This document shows, one piece after another, positions 34,047 through 43,208 of a stretch of DNA of 64,000 nucleotides. Under the pieces are notes generated by a model. That model made no database searches. It was not told the DNA's origin and worked only from the letters and a program-made list of their open reading frames with translations. Source of the stretch: Pectobacterium aquaticum. Its GTDB lineage: Bacteria > Pseudomonadota > Gammaproteobacteria > Enterobacterales > Enterobacteriaceae. The translations under genes were made by a program, and so were the position numbers. Where the stretch lies: positions 806,001 to 870,000 of the forward strand of contig NZ_CP086253.1 of NCBI RefSeq assembly GCF_003382565.3, written 5' to 3'. Every line of letters begins with the position of its first letter. The first letter of the stretch is position 1.

Positions 34047-34757
34047 ATGCGTGTATTAGTGGTTGATGATGATTCTGTGCTGTGCCATTGGCTGGGGTCT
34101 AAATTACATTCCCACGGCCATTCTTGCCGAATGGTGCACGATGGCGCACACGCATTAAAAGCAATCAAGGATGAAGTTTATGATGTCGTTCTGCTGGACA
34201 GAATGTTACCCATCATGGATGGATTTACGGTATTACGTGAATTACAAGGCTCACGTCATCCGCCTATTATGCTGCTCTCGGCGCTGGATCGTGATGTCGA
34301 TCGGGTGATGGGCTTAGAGCTTGGTGCGGAAGATTATCTCGGCAAGCCTTTTAATTTTAATGAGCTTAGATTACGTCTGGATATTATGGCGCGGCGCGGT
34401 AAACACCATGTCGATAATCCTTCCATGCTGACCTTTGAAGACCTGCAACTTGACCGTATGCAGCGTATTGCATGGCGCGGCGGTAAGCGTATCGATTTGA
34501 CCGATAAAGAAATCAAATTACTGATTATATTAATGGAAAATCCGGGGCAGGCGATTACGCGTACGATGCTGTTAGAGCGCGTATGGGGCTACAATTTTGA
34601 TCCGCAGACCAATCTGATCGACGTTCATATGTCAAAGCTGCGGGCAAAAATTGATAGAGGCTTCCCGCATCCATTAATTAAAACGCTAAGAGCGATGGGC
34701 TACGCACTAGGCGCGGTAGATAAGGACAAAACCGATGTTGGCAGCCACGCTGAATAA
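34047..34757 (+). CDS. OmpR-family response regulator of the Tad locus
   Basis: This 236-residue protein has a receiver domain with acidic pocket DDD (residues 7-9), phospho-acceptor Asp51 (LLDRMLP) and Lys100 (YLGKPF). A winged-helix DNA-binding domain with ITRTMLLERVWGYNFDP and LRAMGYALG follows. The standard layout is complete. It overlaps the histidine kinase gene by 23 bp. Position directly before flp suggests it controls pilus expression. Confidence 0.92.
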   Translation: MRVLVVDDDSVLCHWLGSKLHSHGHSCRMVHDGAHALKAIKDEVYDVVLLDRMLPIMDGFTVLRELQGSRHPPIMLLSALDRDVDRVMGLELGAEDYLGKPFNFNELRLRLDIMARRGKHHVDNPSMLTFEDLQLDRMQRIAWRGGKRIDLTDKEIKLLIILMENPGQAITRTMLLERVWGYNFDPQTNLIDVHMSKLRAKIDRGFPHPLIKTLRAMGYALGAVDKDKTDVGSHAE

Positions 34758-36234
34758 AATAAAAATAAAGAAGCTCGGGCAGCGCTGGCAGGTAAAAATA
34801 AAACACTGGCAATTACTGGGGGCAAGCCAATACCCTGGCTTTTTATGTACCTCTAATTTTCGCCAGGCAATAACCATTGTTTTTCTGTTCTTATTGATGA
34901 TGCTGATGTGTATTGTTGGCTTCAGCTCATTAAGTGAAACGCTGATTAGAACGCATGTCCGTGAAGTTATTCTGGGTAATATTTACGATTACTCGATGCA
35001 GTCGCGTTTAACGAATGCCGATAGCCTGATTACGCAATTACGGCAGGATAATCGAGCGAAAGGGGATGAATTACCGCTGTTTCTGGTGATGGATAAACAC
35101 GGTGATATTCTGTATCACAATCATCCCTTAAAAATGCATCCTTTACCCCCCTATTCTACCAATACGCACCCTCTGGAAATGCGACAGCATACCGATTGCC
35201 AGATGGATGTCAGCTGTCTTAAAGCCGAAATTTCCACCCCAGACGATCCCAATCTGATCGGTTTGTCCGTGATGTTAGATGACGGGGGCGTGCTGTTTAC
35301 TGCTTACAACATTCGACCCATGTTAGAGCGGGTGAGGACAATCCCGCTTGTGGCGGGGGCGGGGCTGTTTGTCGTGCTGCTTTTCTGCCTGTTTATCAGC
35401 CGTCATTTCAGCTTACGCCGCTTGCGCAGCGTGGAGAAAATCCGTGCGGCGCTACATCGCTACAGCAGCGGTGAGCAACAGGTGCGTATGCCGCTGTCGC
35501 CTTACGACGATGATTTTGACAGTCTGAGTGCCGATATTAACCAGAATCTGGAACGCATCGAGCGCTTGATGGAGCAGGTGCGCAGCACCTCCAGCCATGT
35601 TGCACATGAACTGCGTACGCCGTTGACGCATCTGCAAAATCGCTTGTTCAACCTGACGGAGCGGGCAGGGCTGGATAACGACATTCGTGATGAGTTGAAT
35701 CTGGCGGTGGGCGAGGTGCATAAAATCCTCGGGCTATTCCGTACCGTGATGCGCATCGGTGAAATCGAAAGCGGACGCTGTGTGCACCAGTTTGAGAATA
35801 TTGAGGCGCGCCAACTGCTGGAAGAAATTGCCGAATATTATCAGCCGCTGGCGGAAGAGCGCGGCTGTCGTTTGAAGATTGAAATAAAAGCCGGCATTCA
35901 GCTCTTTGGCGACCGAGCGCTGCTATTTCAGGCGCTGGCCAATCTGGTCGAGAACGCGCTGAAATATGCGGCGCAGGGAAAATACATCACGTTGAGCGTG
36001 ACGCTGTACCGTGGCTGGATCGCCCTGAGCGTAGCTGATCGCGGTCCGGGCATTCCGCCTGCGCTGCATGCCAAAGCGCTACAGCGCTTTCAGCGGCTGG
36101 ATACCTGGTTTCAGTCCGGTTACGGGTTGGGATTATCTCTGGTGCAGGCAATTACCGACCTGCACGGTGGCAAACTCTATCTGGACTCCTCAGAGCCGGG
36201 CCTGAATGTTTATCTGTGCCTTAATCGCTGCTAA
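34735..36234 (+). CDS. Sensor histidine kinase of the Tad locus
   Basis: This 499-residue kinase has a membrane segment at about residues 43-68, a periplasmic sensor of about 130 residues with a possible disulfide (DCQMDVSCLK), a second membrane segment near 203-222, and HAMP. The dimerisation domain carries His291 (VAHELRTPLTHL), and the ATPase domain has NLVENALKYA, DRGPGIP and GYGLGLSLV. The signal sensed is unknown. Partner of the preceding regulator by overlap. Confidence 0.92.
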   Translation: MLAATLNKIKIKKLGQRWQVKIKHWQLLGASQYPGFLCTSNFRQAITIVFLFLLMMLMCIVGFSSLSETLIRTHVREVILGNIYDYSMQSRLTNADSLITQLRQDNRAKGDELPLFLVMDKHGDILYHNHPLKMHPLPPYSTNTHPLEMRQHTDCQMDVSCLKAEISTPDDPNLIGLSVMLDDGGVLFTAYNIRPMLERVRTIPLVAGAGLFVVLLFCLFISRHFSLRRLRSVEKIRAALHRYSSGEQQVRMPLSPYDDDFDSLSADINQNLERIERLMEQVRSTSSHVAHELRTPLTHLQNRLFNLTERAGLDNDIRDELNLAVGEVHKILGLFRTVMRIGEIESGRCVHQFENIEARQLLEEIAEYYQPLAEERGCRLKIEIKAGIQLFGDRALLFQALANLVENALKYAAQGKYITLSVTLYRGWIALSVADRGPGIPPALHAKALQRFQRLDTWFQSGYGLGLSLVQAITDLHGGKLYLDSSEPGLNVYLCLNRC

Positions 36235-36392
36235 TCCTATTTTTTTCTTGATCGCTTATGAATATCCCTGCAAAAAACATGAATATTTATTAATTTTTTC
36301 TGCAATGTAATGTGTGTTAATTATTGATTTATATTGATAATTTTTTGCATGGAAAGATTAACGAATATTAATGTTCTACTGCTTGCGGCTCT

Positions 36393-36425
36393 TGATAATA
36401 AGTCTCATTATTAATCTTATTATCA
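36393..36425. promoter_or_regulatory. Inverted repeat and second Fur-like box before flp
   Basis: Perfect 10-bp arms tgataataag (36393-36402) and cttattatca (36416-36425) lie in the 257-bp spacer upstream of flp. The 19 bases from 36394 match the Fur consensus at 14 positions. The site lies about 70-100 bp before the flp start, near where the flp promoter should be. Confidence 0.5.
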
Positions 36426-36491
36426 TCATGGCACCTCCCGAATTTCCGAGTAGGCCATGATTTCTTTGTCTGCGGATTAGAGAGTCTTCCC

Positions 36492-36716
36492 ATGAAAAAT
36501 ATTAAAGCAAAATTGCGTTCTTTCCTGCGTGACGAGAGCGGTGTAACGGCTATCGAATACGGCATTCTTGCAGCGGCAATGGCGGCAGCCATCGGCGCTA
36601 TTTTCGGCGGCGACGGTATCTTCGTGAAAGCGCTGAATGAGAAATTCAGCCAAATCGCCGATCAAATCACCGGAGCTGGTACTCTGGGATCTGGTTCAGT
36701 AAACGTACCGAAATAA
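36492..36716 (+). CDS. flp: Flp/Fap-type pilin subunit
   Basis: This 74-residue prepilin has a basic leader of 17 residues ending in Gly. Cleavage before Val18 gives a mature protein starting VTAIEYGILAAAMAAAIG, with the invariant Glu5 and adjacent Tyr of the Flp motif. It is the major pilus subunit of the Tad system, cut by the neighbouring peptidase. The stronger intergenic spacing before it suggests its own promoter. Confidence 0.95.
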   Translation: MKNIKAKLRSFLRDESGVTAIEYGILAAAMAAAIGAIFGGDGIFVKALNEKFSQIADQITGAGTLGSGSVNVPK

Positions 36717-36723
36717 GCGCGAG

Positions 36724-37275
36724 ATGGCGGATTACGCGCACTGGCCGCAGACGGCACTGCTGATGGGGTGCCTGCTGTGGTGTATCAGTACCGACCTGTT
36801 AGTACGCAAAATTACGAATCAGGCGGTACTGATTTTATTGCTGGGCTGGCTGTTTTTCAGCGCTTCACATGTCCTGCAAGCCGGTGCGTTAGATATGTTG
36901 GCACTACGGAAAATGCTCTGGGCGCTGCCTGGCGCGGCGGCAGTACTGGTTGTGGGATTTTTGCTTTTCCTCACCGGCAGATTAGGCGCTGGGGATGTCA
37001 AGCTGATGAGTGTGCTGTGCCTGTGGGTTGGGCAAGGACACCAGATTGTTTTCGTCATGGTGACGGCGCTGGCTGGCGGTGTTTTGGCGCTCAGTTTGCC
37101 GCTGCTGAATACCGTACCCACAGCGGTGGCGATGGGCATTCAAACCACCAACCGGATATTCAAGAGTCGGCTGCCTATGCCACCCGCGTTGCCCGCCGAT
37201 CTTTCTCAAGGCATACCTTACGGCGTCGCCATTGCGTTTGGCGCGATGTATGTCCTGATTTTTCCCTTGTTTTAA
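36724..37275 (+). CDS. tadV: Prepilin peptidase TadV/CpaA
   Basis: This 183-residue membrane protein of the A24 aspartic peptidase family has an N-terminal Asp in STDLLVRKITN and the GxGD motif in GRLGAGDVKLMSVL. The short form without an N-methylation domain is standard for TadV. It lies 7 bp after flp. Confidence 0.92.
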   Translation: MADYAHWPQTALLMGCLLWCISTDLLVRKITNQAVLILLLGWLFFSASHVLQAGALDMLALRKMLWALPGAAAVLVVGFLLFLTGRLGAGDVKLMSVLCLWVGQGHQIVFVMVTALAGGVLALSLPLLNTVPTAVAMGIQTTNRIFKSRLPMPPALPADLSQGIPYGVAIAFGAMYVLIFPLF

Positions 37276-37322
37276 TTCTGTCGCAGCTTTAAGACACACA
37301 CGGCTTAGGTAGGCAAGTTGAA

Positions 37323-38267
37323 ATGAAAGTGAACTCTACATACGTACTGTCAGGCGCGCTCGTGCTGGCAGGCATTGTTGCGCTGATGGTGCGTAGCCAT
37401 CTCTCTTCTGAACCCCCTGCGCCGCCTCCGGTCGTGGTTAAAGCGCCGGAAAAAACGGCTGTTTTGGTGGCCGCGAAAGATCTGCATCCCGGTGATTTTC
37501 TGGATTCATCCTCCCTGCGCTGGCAGGAGACAGATGAATCGGTTTCTCGTTCATTTAACTTTGTTCGCGGTAAAGACAGTCAGTCGCTACTGTTCGGCTC
37601 AACGTTGCGTGAAACAGTGGCAGAAGGTGCGCTGTTAAACAGTAATGTATTAGTAAAGCCTAATGAACCGGGTTTTGTTGCTGCGGTGCTGGGTAAAGGG
37701 ATGCGTGCTATCTCCGTTCCTACCAGCGCTATTGCGAGCAATGCCGGGTTAGTGTCCGCTGGCGATCGTGTTGATGTGATCCTCAGCATGAAACGGGACG
37801 ATCAGTCAGAGCTACCTGCAAGCCGTAATCAGCCTGTTGTGATGCCACTGCTGGCATCACAAACGATCGTGCGCGATTTACGCGTATTGGCGCTGAACGA
37901 TAAAACCGGTACGCCGGTATACCCACGCTTTGATACCGCGGAAGACGGTACGGTGCTTGATGCCACCGCCAAAAGCCGTGAGTCTGCCGTGCGTTCTCGT
38001 CCTGCGACCTATCAAACCGTGACGCTGGAAGTGACGCCTCAGCAGGCTGAAGCGCTAGCGGTTGCCAAAGAACTGGGCATTCTGCATTTGGCACTGCGCA
38101 GTGCCGATCTGGATGACGCGGTCGATCCGGCCACAGGGCGACCACATGTGACCACGGTTCCGCTGGCGACCGATATCTACGGAGCGCTATCTGCCGGATC
38201 CGGCGGACATAAAGTGAAAATCTATCGCGCTGAGCAAAAAGACGTGGTGACGTTCCCCTCCCGATAG
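37323..38267 (+). CDS. rcpC: Tad pilus assembly protein RcpC/CpaB
   Basis: This 314-residue protein has an N-terminal membrane segment (YVLSGALVLAGIVALMV) and a SAF-like domain (TAVLVAAKDLHPGDFLDSSSLRW) as in CpaB. A periplasmic domain with GMRAISVPTSAIASNAGLVSAGDRVDVIL follows. It helps gate or modify the secretin complex. Confidence 0.9.
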   Translation: MKVNSTYVLSGALVLAGIVALMVRSHLSSEPPAPPPVVVKAPEKTAVLVAAKDLHPGDFLDSSSLRWQETDESVSRSFNFVRGKDSQSLLFGSTLRETVAEGALLNSNVLVKPNEPGFVAAVLGKGMRAISVPTSAIASNAGLVSAGDRVDVILSMKRDDQSELPASRNQPVVMPLLASQTIVRDLRVLALNDKTGTPVYPRFDTAEDGTVLDATAKSRESAVRSRPATYQTVTLEVTPQQAEALAVAKELGILHLALRSADLDDAVDPATGRPHVTTVPLATDIYGALSAGSGGHKVKIYRAEQKDVVTFPSR

Positions 38268-38346
38268 GAAGAACACGCCATCTGACAGCCTGCGGGGTGC
38301 CGCACGTTGCTCATGGAAAAATGAAGCCCATTACGGAATTAAGTAA

Positions 38347-39786
38347 ATGACGATGTTTTCGCTGTTTTTGAAATCGGACTTTCGGGGTACGTGCAAACGA
38401 TTGCTGGCCGCTGGCCTGTTTAATGCAGTATTGCCTGTCACGCTGACGACGATGATGTTGCCTTCGACCACGCTGGCCGCCGGGGTATCGGTGGCGCCAG
38501 TCACCGATGAGGTGCGACTGACCGTGAATCAGGGACGGTTACTGCACCTCAATGCGCTGCCGGACAGCGTGCTGGTGGCCGATCCGAATATTGCCAGTTT
38601 CGAACTGCCTTCACCGGGTAACCTGTTTGTCTACGCCAAAAGTGTCGGTACCACCACGCTCTATGCGATGGATGAAAATGGCAATGTGATCAACGCCATT
38701 CGTCTGGTATCCGAGCATGATTTGAAAGCGCTGGGTGAACGCATGAAGCGTGAATTCCCCGGTGCGGATATCCAACTGGAAGCCTCGATTCCCAGTGGCG
38801 TGATTGTGCGCGGCAGCGTCGATACCCCGCAGGATGCCAAGCGCGTGATCGACAGCATACAGGCTTATATCAGTGCGTCCTCCGGCGGTGGCGGGCAGGG
38901 TGGTGGAGGTGGTGGCGAAAAACTGCCAGGCTCCAGCGAATCCTCCGGCAAAGTGATCAATCAGCTCAAAATCAAAACGCCTTCGCAAATCAATATTCAG
39001 GTGCGCGTGGTGGAAGTGTCCCGCAAGTTAACCAGTGAACTGGGCTTCAACTGGGCGGCATCACTGAGCACCGGTAGCGGCAACATGACCGCAGGCAGCG
39101 GATCGCGTCTTAATCTGTTCAGCGCCACGACCGGGAGATTTGCTAACCCAACGGATACTGGCTTCCTGAACTTCGGTCGCTCCAGACTGAGCGGATTGTT
39201 AACCGCGATGAACCAGCAGGGCATGGCGACCGTGTTGGCCGAGCCAAACCTGACGGCGATGTCAGGGGAAACCGCTGCGTTTGCAGCAGGGGGTGAAGTG
39301 CCAATCGTCCTGATCACCAATAACAGCGTCAGCATCGATTACAAATCCTACGGTGTGATTCTGCGCATGACGCCAACGCTGCTCTCTGCCAATCGCATCA
39401 GCCTGCACATTGCGCCGGAAGTCAGTGAGCTAACCGACGTCGGCTCCGTGCAGCTGGAAGGCGGATCGCGCATTCCCGCTTTAACGGTACGTCGTGCGGA
39501 TACCACGGTAGAGCTAGCCAGCGGACAGAGCTTTGCGCTGGCGGGCATGCTGCGTAGCGCCGGTAGCCAGACGATCAACGGTGTGCCGGGATTAAGCAGC
39601 GTTCCGATGTTTGGCCGCCTGTTTGAAAGCGAATCCACCAGTCAGGAAGAAACGGAATTAGTGATTATCGCGACCGCCTATGTCGTTGAGCCGGTTAACG
39701 CGGGCGATCTGCAGACGCCAGGACAAGGCGTAAAAATGCTGGATTCGTCTATGCCGCGTTCTGCATCTATCGGCTATCTCTACTGA
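38347..39786 (+). CDS. rcpA: Tad secretin RcpA/CpaC
   Basis: This 479-residue precursor has a signal peptide (about residues 1-40) and an N-terminal pilus-secretin domain (VNQGRLLHLNALPDSVLVADPNIA). A BON/N1-like domain and a Gly-rich linker of about 12 residues (near 180) follow. The C-terminal type II/III secretin domain has VLAEPNLTAMSGETAAFAAGGE and VPGLSSVPMFGRLF. It forms the outer-membrane pore for the Flp pilus. Confidence 0.93.
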   Translation: MTMFSLFLKSDFRGTCKRLLAAGLFNAVLPVTLTTMMLPSTTLAAGVSVAPVTDEVRLTVNQGRLLHLNALPDSVLVADPNIASFELPSPGNLFVYAKSVGTTTLYAMDENGNVINAIRLVSEHDLKALGERMKREFPGADIQLEASIPSGVIVRGSVDTPQDAKRVIDSIQAYISASSGGGGQGGGGGGEKLPGSSESSGKVINQLKIKTPSQINIQVRVVEVSRKLTSELGFNWAASLSTGSGNMTAGSGSRLNLFSATTGRFANPTDTGFLNFGRSRLSGLLTAMNQQGMATVLAEPNLTAMSGETAAFAAGGEVPIVLITNNSVSIDYKSYGVILRMTPTLLSANRISLHIAPEVSELTDVGSVQLEGGSRIPALTVRRADTTVELASGQSFALAGMLRSAGSQTINGVPGLSSVPMFGRLFESESTSQEETELVIIATAYVVEPVNAGDLQTPGQGVKMLDSSMPRSASIGYLY

Positions 39787-39807
39787 GTCCGCGAGGGGCA
39801 ATAAAAC

Positions 39808-40494
39808 ATGAAAACGATCAACAACCGTCACCCTCTGATTCGCCCACTGCACATGCGTGTGGCAGTACTTACCGCCGTGGTTCTGCTGGCAGGATGCGGA
39901 TGGAATAAGCCGATTAACGATGTACGTATGCAGCGCTTCGATCAGCCCGGGCTTCAACCCATTGCTGTCCAGCCTTCATCGGTGTCCGTGCCGTTACTGG
40001 TTGCACCGAACGGGCGGGGTTTCCTTCCTGAATCCTTGAGACAGCTCAATATCATGTTGAAAGATCAGGGACGGCTCTCCGCACAGACGCTGACGCTTAT
40101 CCCACACAGCGCGAGCGGCGAGCAGATGGCAGGGCGACTGGTTACCGTGCTGAAAAACGCCGGTGCTAATCCACAGAATCTGAAACAGATGCGCCGTTCT
40201 ACGGCGAGTGGACAGAATGGCGATTTGGAAGTGATCTCCGAAGCGCTGGTGGTCAAAACCACCCGCTGCACGATCAATGACCCCAATCAGCTGATGGTGA
40301 AGCCCTATGAGGCGATGGGTTCTCTCGGCTGCGCTACGCAAAACAATCTGGCGATGATGGTCGCCGAACCACGCGATCTGATTCAGGCGAAAGCGCTGGA
40401 TAGTGCGGATGGCGTGGCGGCGGTCAATAGCATCGAACGCTATCACAAAGATGAAGTGAAAGAGCTCATCGACATTAACTTTGAAGAAGATTAA
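39808..40494 (+). CDS. rcpB: Tad lipoprotein RcpB/CpaD
   Basis: This 228-residue protein has a lipoprotein signal: the lipobox LAGC puts Cys30 at the mature N-terminus. The mature part has the CpaD-like GRGFLPESLRQLNIMLKDQGRLS and SLGCATQNNLAMMVAEPRDL segments. It is an outer-membrane accessory protein for the secretin. Confidence 0.88.
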   Translation: MKTINNRHPLIRPLHMRVAVLTAVVLLAGCGWNKPINDVRMQRFDQPGLQPIAVQPSSVSVPLLVAPNGRGFLPESLRQLNIMLKDQGRLSAQTLTLIPHSASGEQMAGRLVTVLKNAGANPQNLKQMRRSTASGQNGDLEVISEALVVKTTRCTINDPNQLMVKPYEAMGSLGCATQNNLAMMVAEPRDLIQAKALDSADGVAAVNSIERYHKDEVKELIDINFEED

Positions 40495-40508
40495 GGGCGT
40501 GACATTCC

Positions 40509-41708
40509 ATGAGTGAAATTACCCCTAACGATGGTGAAGAGCTGGCGCTACCGCTGGTGGCATTCGCCAATGACGTACGCGATGTCGCTGACCTCAGCGA
40601 TCTCTTCAGCCGTTTGAAACAGCCGGATGTTCCGGTGATGTCTGGCGGTATCGCCGCGGCTCGCCAATGGTGCGAACTGAATGTCCCGCCGCGTATTTTA
40701 CTGGTGGATCTGGAAGGGGCGCACTGGCCACTTCCGGCACTGGAAGAACTGCTGAGCGTCTGTGGCCCCACCAGTCAGGTGATTGCGATAGGCAAAGAGC
40801 AGGATGTCGGTTTGTATCGCGCACTGCTTCAGGCGGGCGTGGTGGACTATCTGGTGAAGCCGCTCACGCTGGATCTGCTGGCGGCAACGCTGGCGAAGTG
40901 TGAAGGCCAACAGGCTGGGCCAGAATATGCCCGCATGGGCAGGACGATTGCGGTCGTCAGCGCCAGCGGCGGAAGCGGCGCAAGTACCGTGGCGATGGGG
41001 CTGAGTCGCCTGCTGTCCGGCGAGCGTCATTTGCCTGTGGCACTGGTGGATTTTGACCGTCGTAACGGCGATCAGCTGCTGTTGCAGGGGCAAACCGATG
41101 ATGCGGGTCTGGCGGCGGTGTTGGGGACGCAGGAACTGGATACCCGACTATTACAGCGTGCCATGCTGCGCGTGGATACCCGTCTGCACCTGCTGGCACA
41201 GAAGCCGGAACTGGGGGAATTGGCTCCGGTTGACGTGGATAACGTGCTGAATCTCGGTGGTGCGCTGTGCCGCATGTTCAATCAGGTGATTTGGGATCTG
41301 CCTAGCAGCTACCCAACCGGTGCGCTGGACGTGCTGACTTACGCGGATCTGCGCATCATCGTGACGGAATTGACGCTTCAGGATGCGCGTAATGTACGGC
41401 GCGTGCTGAATGAGATCGGCGACGAAAGCGAAGGGCAACGCCTGCTGCTAGTGCATAACCAGAGCCGTTTTGCTACGACCGCGCCGTTAAGCCGCGATCA
41501 GTTCGAGCAATTTACCGGTCGGAAGATTGATGTCGTGCTGCCGAATGCGGGCCACGCGCTGTCGCAGAGCCTGACGCTCGGCGCACTGAATCTGGCTGCA
41601 GCACCTGCTTTCCAGCAGGGATTACGCCAACTGGTCGATCTAGCCTGCGGTGTACGCGCCAGACCGGCGGAAAAACGCTGGTTCTCACGTTGGTTAAAAC
41701 GCGCGTGA
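40509..41708 (+). CDS. tadZ: TadZ/CpaE, receiver-like and ParA/MinD-like localisation protein
   Basis: This 399-residue protein has an N-terminal atypical receiver domain (about residues 1-135) and a C-terminal ParA/MinD-like domain. Its Walker A is degenerate (VSASGGSGASTVAMGL; the catalytic lysines of KGGxGKT are absent). TadZ proteins place the Tad machine at the pole or membrane focus. The degenerate Walker A occurs in part of this family. Confidence 0.9.
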   Translation: MSEITPNDGEELALPLVAFANDVRDVADLSDLFSRLKQPDVPVMSGGIAAARQWCELNVPPRILLVDLEGAHWPLPALEELLSVCGPTSQVIAIGKEQDVGLYRALLQAGVVDYLVKPLTLDLLAATLAKCEGQQAGPEYARMGRTIAVVSASGGSGASTVAMGLSRLLSGERHLPVALVDFDRRNGDQLLLQGQTDDAGLAAVLGTQELDTRLLQRAMLRVDTRLHLLAQKPELGELAPVDVDNVLNLGGALCRMFNQVIWDLPSSYPTGALDVLTYADLRIIVTELTLQDARNVRRVLNEIGDESEGQRLLLVHNQSRFATTAPLSRDQFEQFTGRKIDVVLPNAGHALSQSLTLGALNLAAAPAFQQGLRQLVDLACGVRARPAEKRWFSRWLKRA

Positions 41709-41787
41709 TGATGTTCAGCGTGCACCGTTTTCTTAAAGGTTAACGGACTATTTTAGGGTTACGGACTGTTTTTTGGGGTTAAGGATT

Positions 41788-43191
41788 ATGTTGATTCGCA
41801 AGAATAACCTGCAAAAAAGTGAAGCAGGAAAAAGTACGCCTCAGCCTGCGCCTGCTGCCAACGTGGCAGAACTGAAAACGCGTCCGGCTGCGGAGAACCG
41901 CACACAGCCTGCGGCGAACACGTCTTCTGGATCTGCACCGGCTGCCCGCCAGACGGACAACCGAAACAGCCAGCGTCGGATTATCCGCGCACAGCTCTAC
42001 GATCAGATCGACGCAGGTAAAGCGGCGATGATGGGGCGTGACAAGCTGTTAGTGCAGATCGAAACGGTGATCCGCCGGATCTGTGATGAGCAGCGCTTGC
42101 AGCTTTCCCGGCAGGAAGAAGAAGCTATCGCCGCCGAAATGCTGGATGAGATGACCGGGATCGGGCCGATCCAGCCGCTGCTGTCGGATGACACGGTCAA
42201 CGATATTTTGGTCAACGGTGCTGGTCAGGTGTTTGTCGAGCGCTTTGGCAAGCTGGAACTGTCGCCGATTACCTTCATTGATGAAGAGCATGTGTTTAAC
42301 ACCGCGCAGCGTATTGCCGCCGCGGTGGGCCGTCGTATCGACGAAGCCAGCCCGATGGTGGATGCGCGTCTGCCGGACGGTAGCCGTGTCAACGTCATCA
42401 CCTATCCGCTGGCGATCGACGGCACCACGATCTCGATCCGTAAATTTATGCGCCGCAACCTGTCGTTGGAAATGCTGGCAGAGCGCCGCTGCATGTCCTA
42501 CGCGATGGCGGATGTCCTGAACAAAGCGATGCAGGCGCGCGTTAACGTGATCGTCTCCGGCGGAACGGGGGCGGGTAAAACCACCTTACTGAATGCGCTG
42601 TCGCAGAAAATCGGCAGCACCGATCGCATTATCACCATTGAAGATGCCGCCGAGCTGCAATTGCAGCAGGAGCACGTGGTGCGGCTGGAAACTCGTCCTG
42701 TCAGCGCCGAAGGCACTGGCCGCGTCGATCAGCGCGATCTGATGCGTAACGCCCTGCGTATGCGCCCCGACCGCATCATTCTGGGTGAGGTGCGCGGCGG
42801 CGAGAGCTTTGACATGTTGCAAGCAATGAATACCGGTCACGACGGTTCGCTGTGTACGGTGCACGCCAATACCTCGCGGGATGCGATACAGCGTTTGGAA
42901 AACATGGTGATGATGGCGAACATGCAGCTGCCGCTGATGGCGATCCGCCGTCAGATCGCCAGCGCGGTGCACCTGATCGTGCAGATCGAACGTATGCGTG
43001 ACGGCATGCGCCGCGTGGTGTCCATTACTGAAGTGTGTGGTATGGAGAACGAAGTGATCCAGCTTCAGGATCTGTTCAGCTTCAACATTCAGGGGATGGA
43101 TGGACAAGGTCTGTTGACGGGTGAATATGTTCAGCACATTCAGCGCCCGCAGTTCTACAGCGATAAAGCGCATCTGTTCGATGCGCAGTGA
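41788..43191 (+). CDS. tadA: Tad secretion ATPase TadA/CpaF
   Basis: This 467-residue ATPase has a disordered Pro/Ala-rich N-terminus (about 70 residues) and an N-terminal domain with DDTVNDILVNG. Walker A is in SGGTGAGKTTLLNAL, the Asp box in RIITIEDAAELQL, Walker B in RIILGEVRGGESFDML, and the His box in GHDGSLCTVHANT. All type II/IV secretion ATPase motifs are intact. It powers pilus assembly in the cytoplasm. Confidence 0.95.
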   Translation: MLIRKNNLQKSEAGKSTPQPAPAANVAELKTRPAAENRTQPAANTSSGSAPAARQTDNRNSQRRIIRAQLYDQIDAGKAAMMGRDKLLVQIETVIRRICDEQRLQLSRQEEEAIAAEMLDEMTGIGPIQPLLSDDTVNDILVNGAGQVFVERFGKLELSPITFIDEEHVFNTAQRIAAAVGRRIDEASPMVDARLPDGSRVNVITYPLAIDGTTISIRKFMRRNLSLEMLAERRCMSYAMADVLNKAMQARVNVIVSGGTGAGKTTLLNALSQKIGSTDRIITIEDAAELQLQQEHVVRLETRPVSAEGTGRVDQRDLMRNALRMRPDRIILGEVRGGESFDMLQAMNTGHDGSLCTVHANTSRDAIQRLENMVMMANMQLPLMAIRRQIASAVHLIVQIERMRDGMRRVVSITEVCGMENEVIQLQDLFSFNIQGMDGQGLLTGEYVQHIQRPQFYSDKAHLFDAQ

Positions 43192-43208
43192 CGGGCTGAG
43201 GAGACGCG

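Noticed and set aside
36768..37292. 174-codon frame overlapping tadV
   Set aside because: The other frame carries the GxGD peptidase motif and membrane segments.
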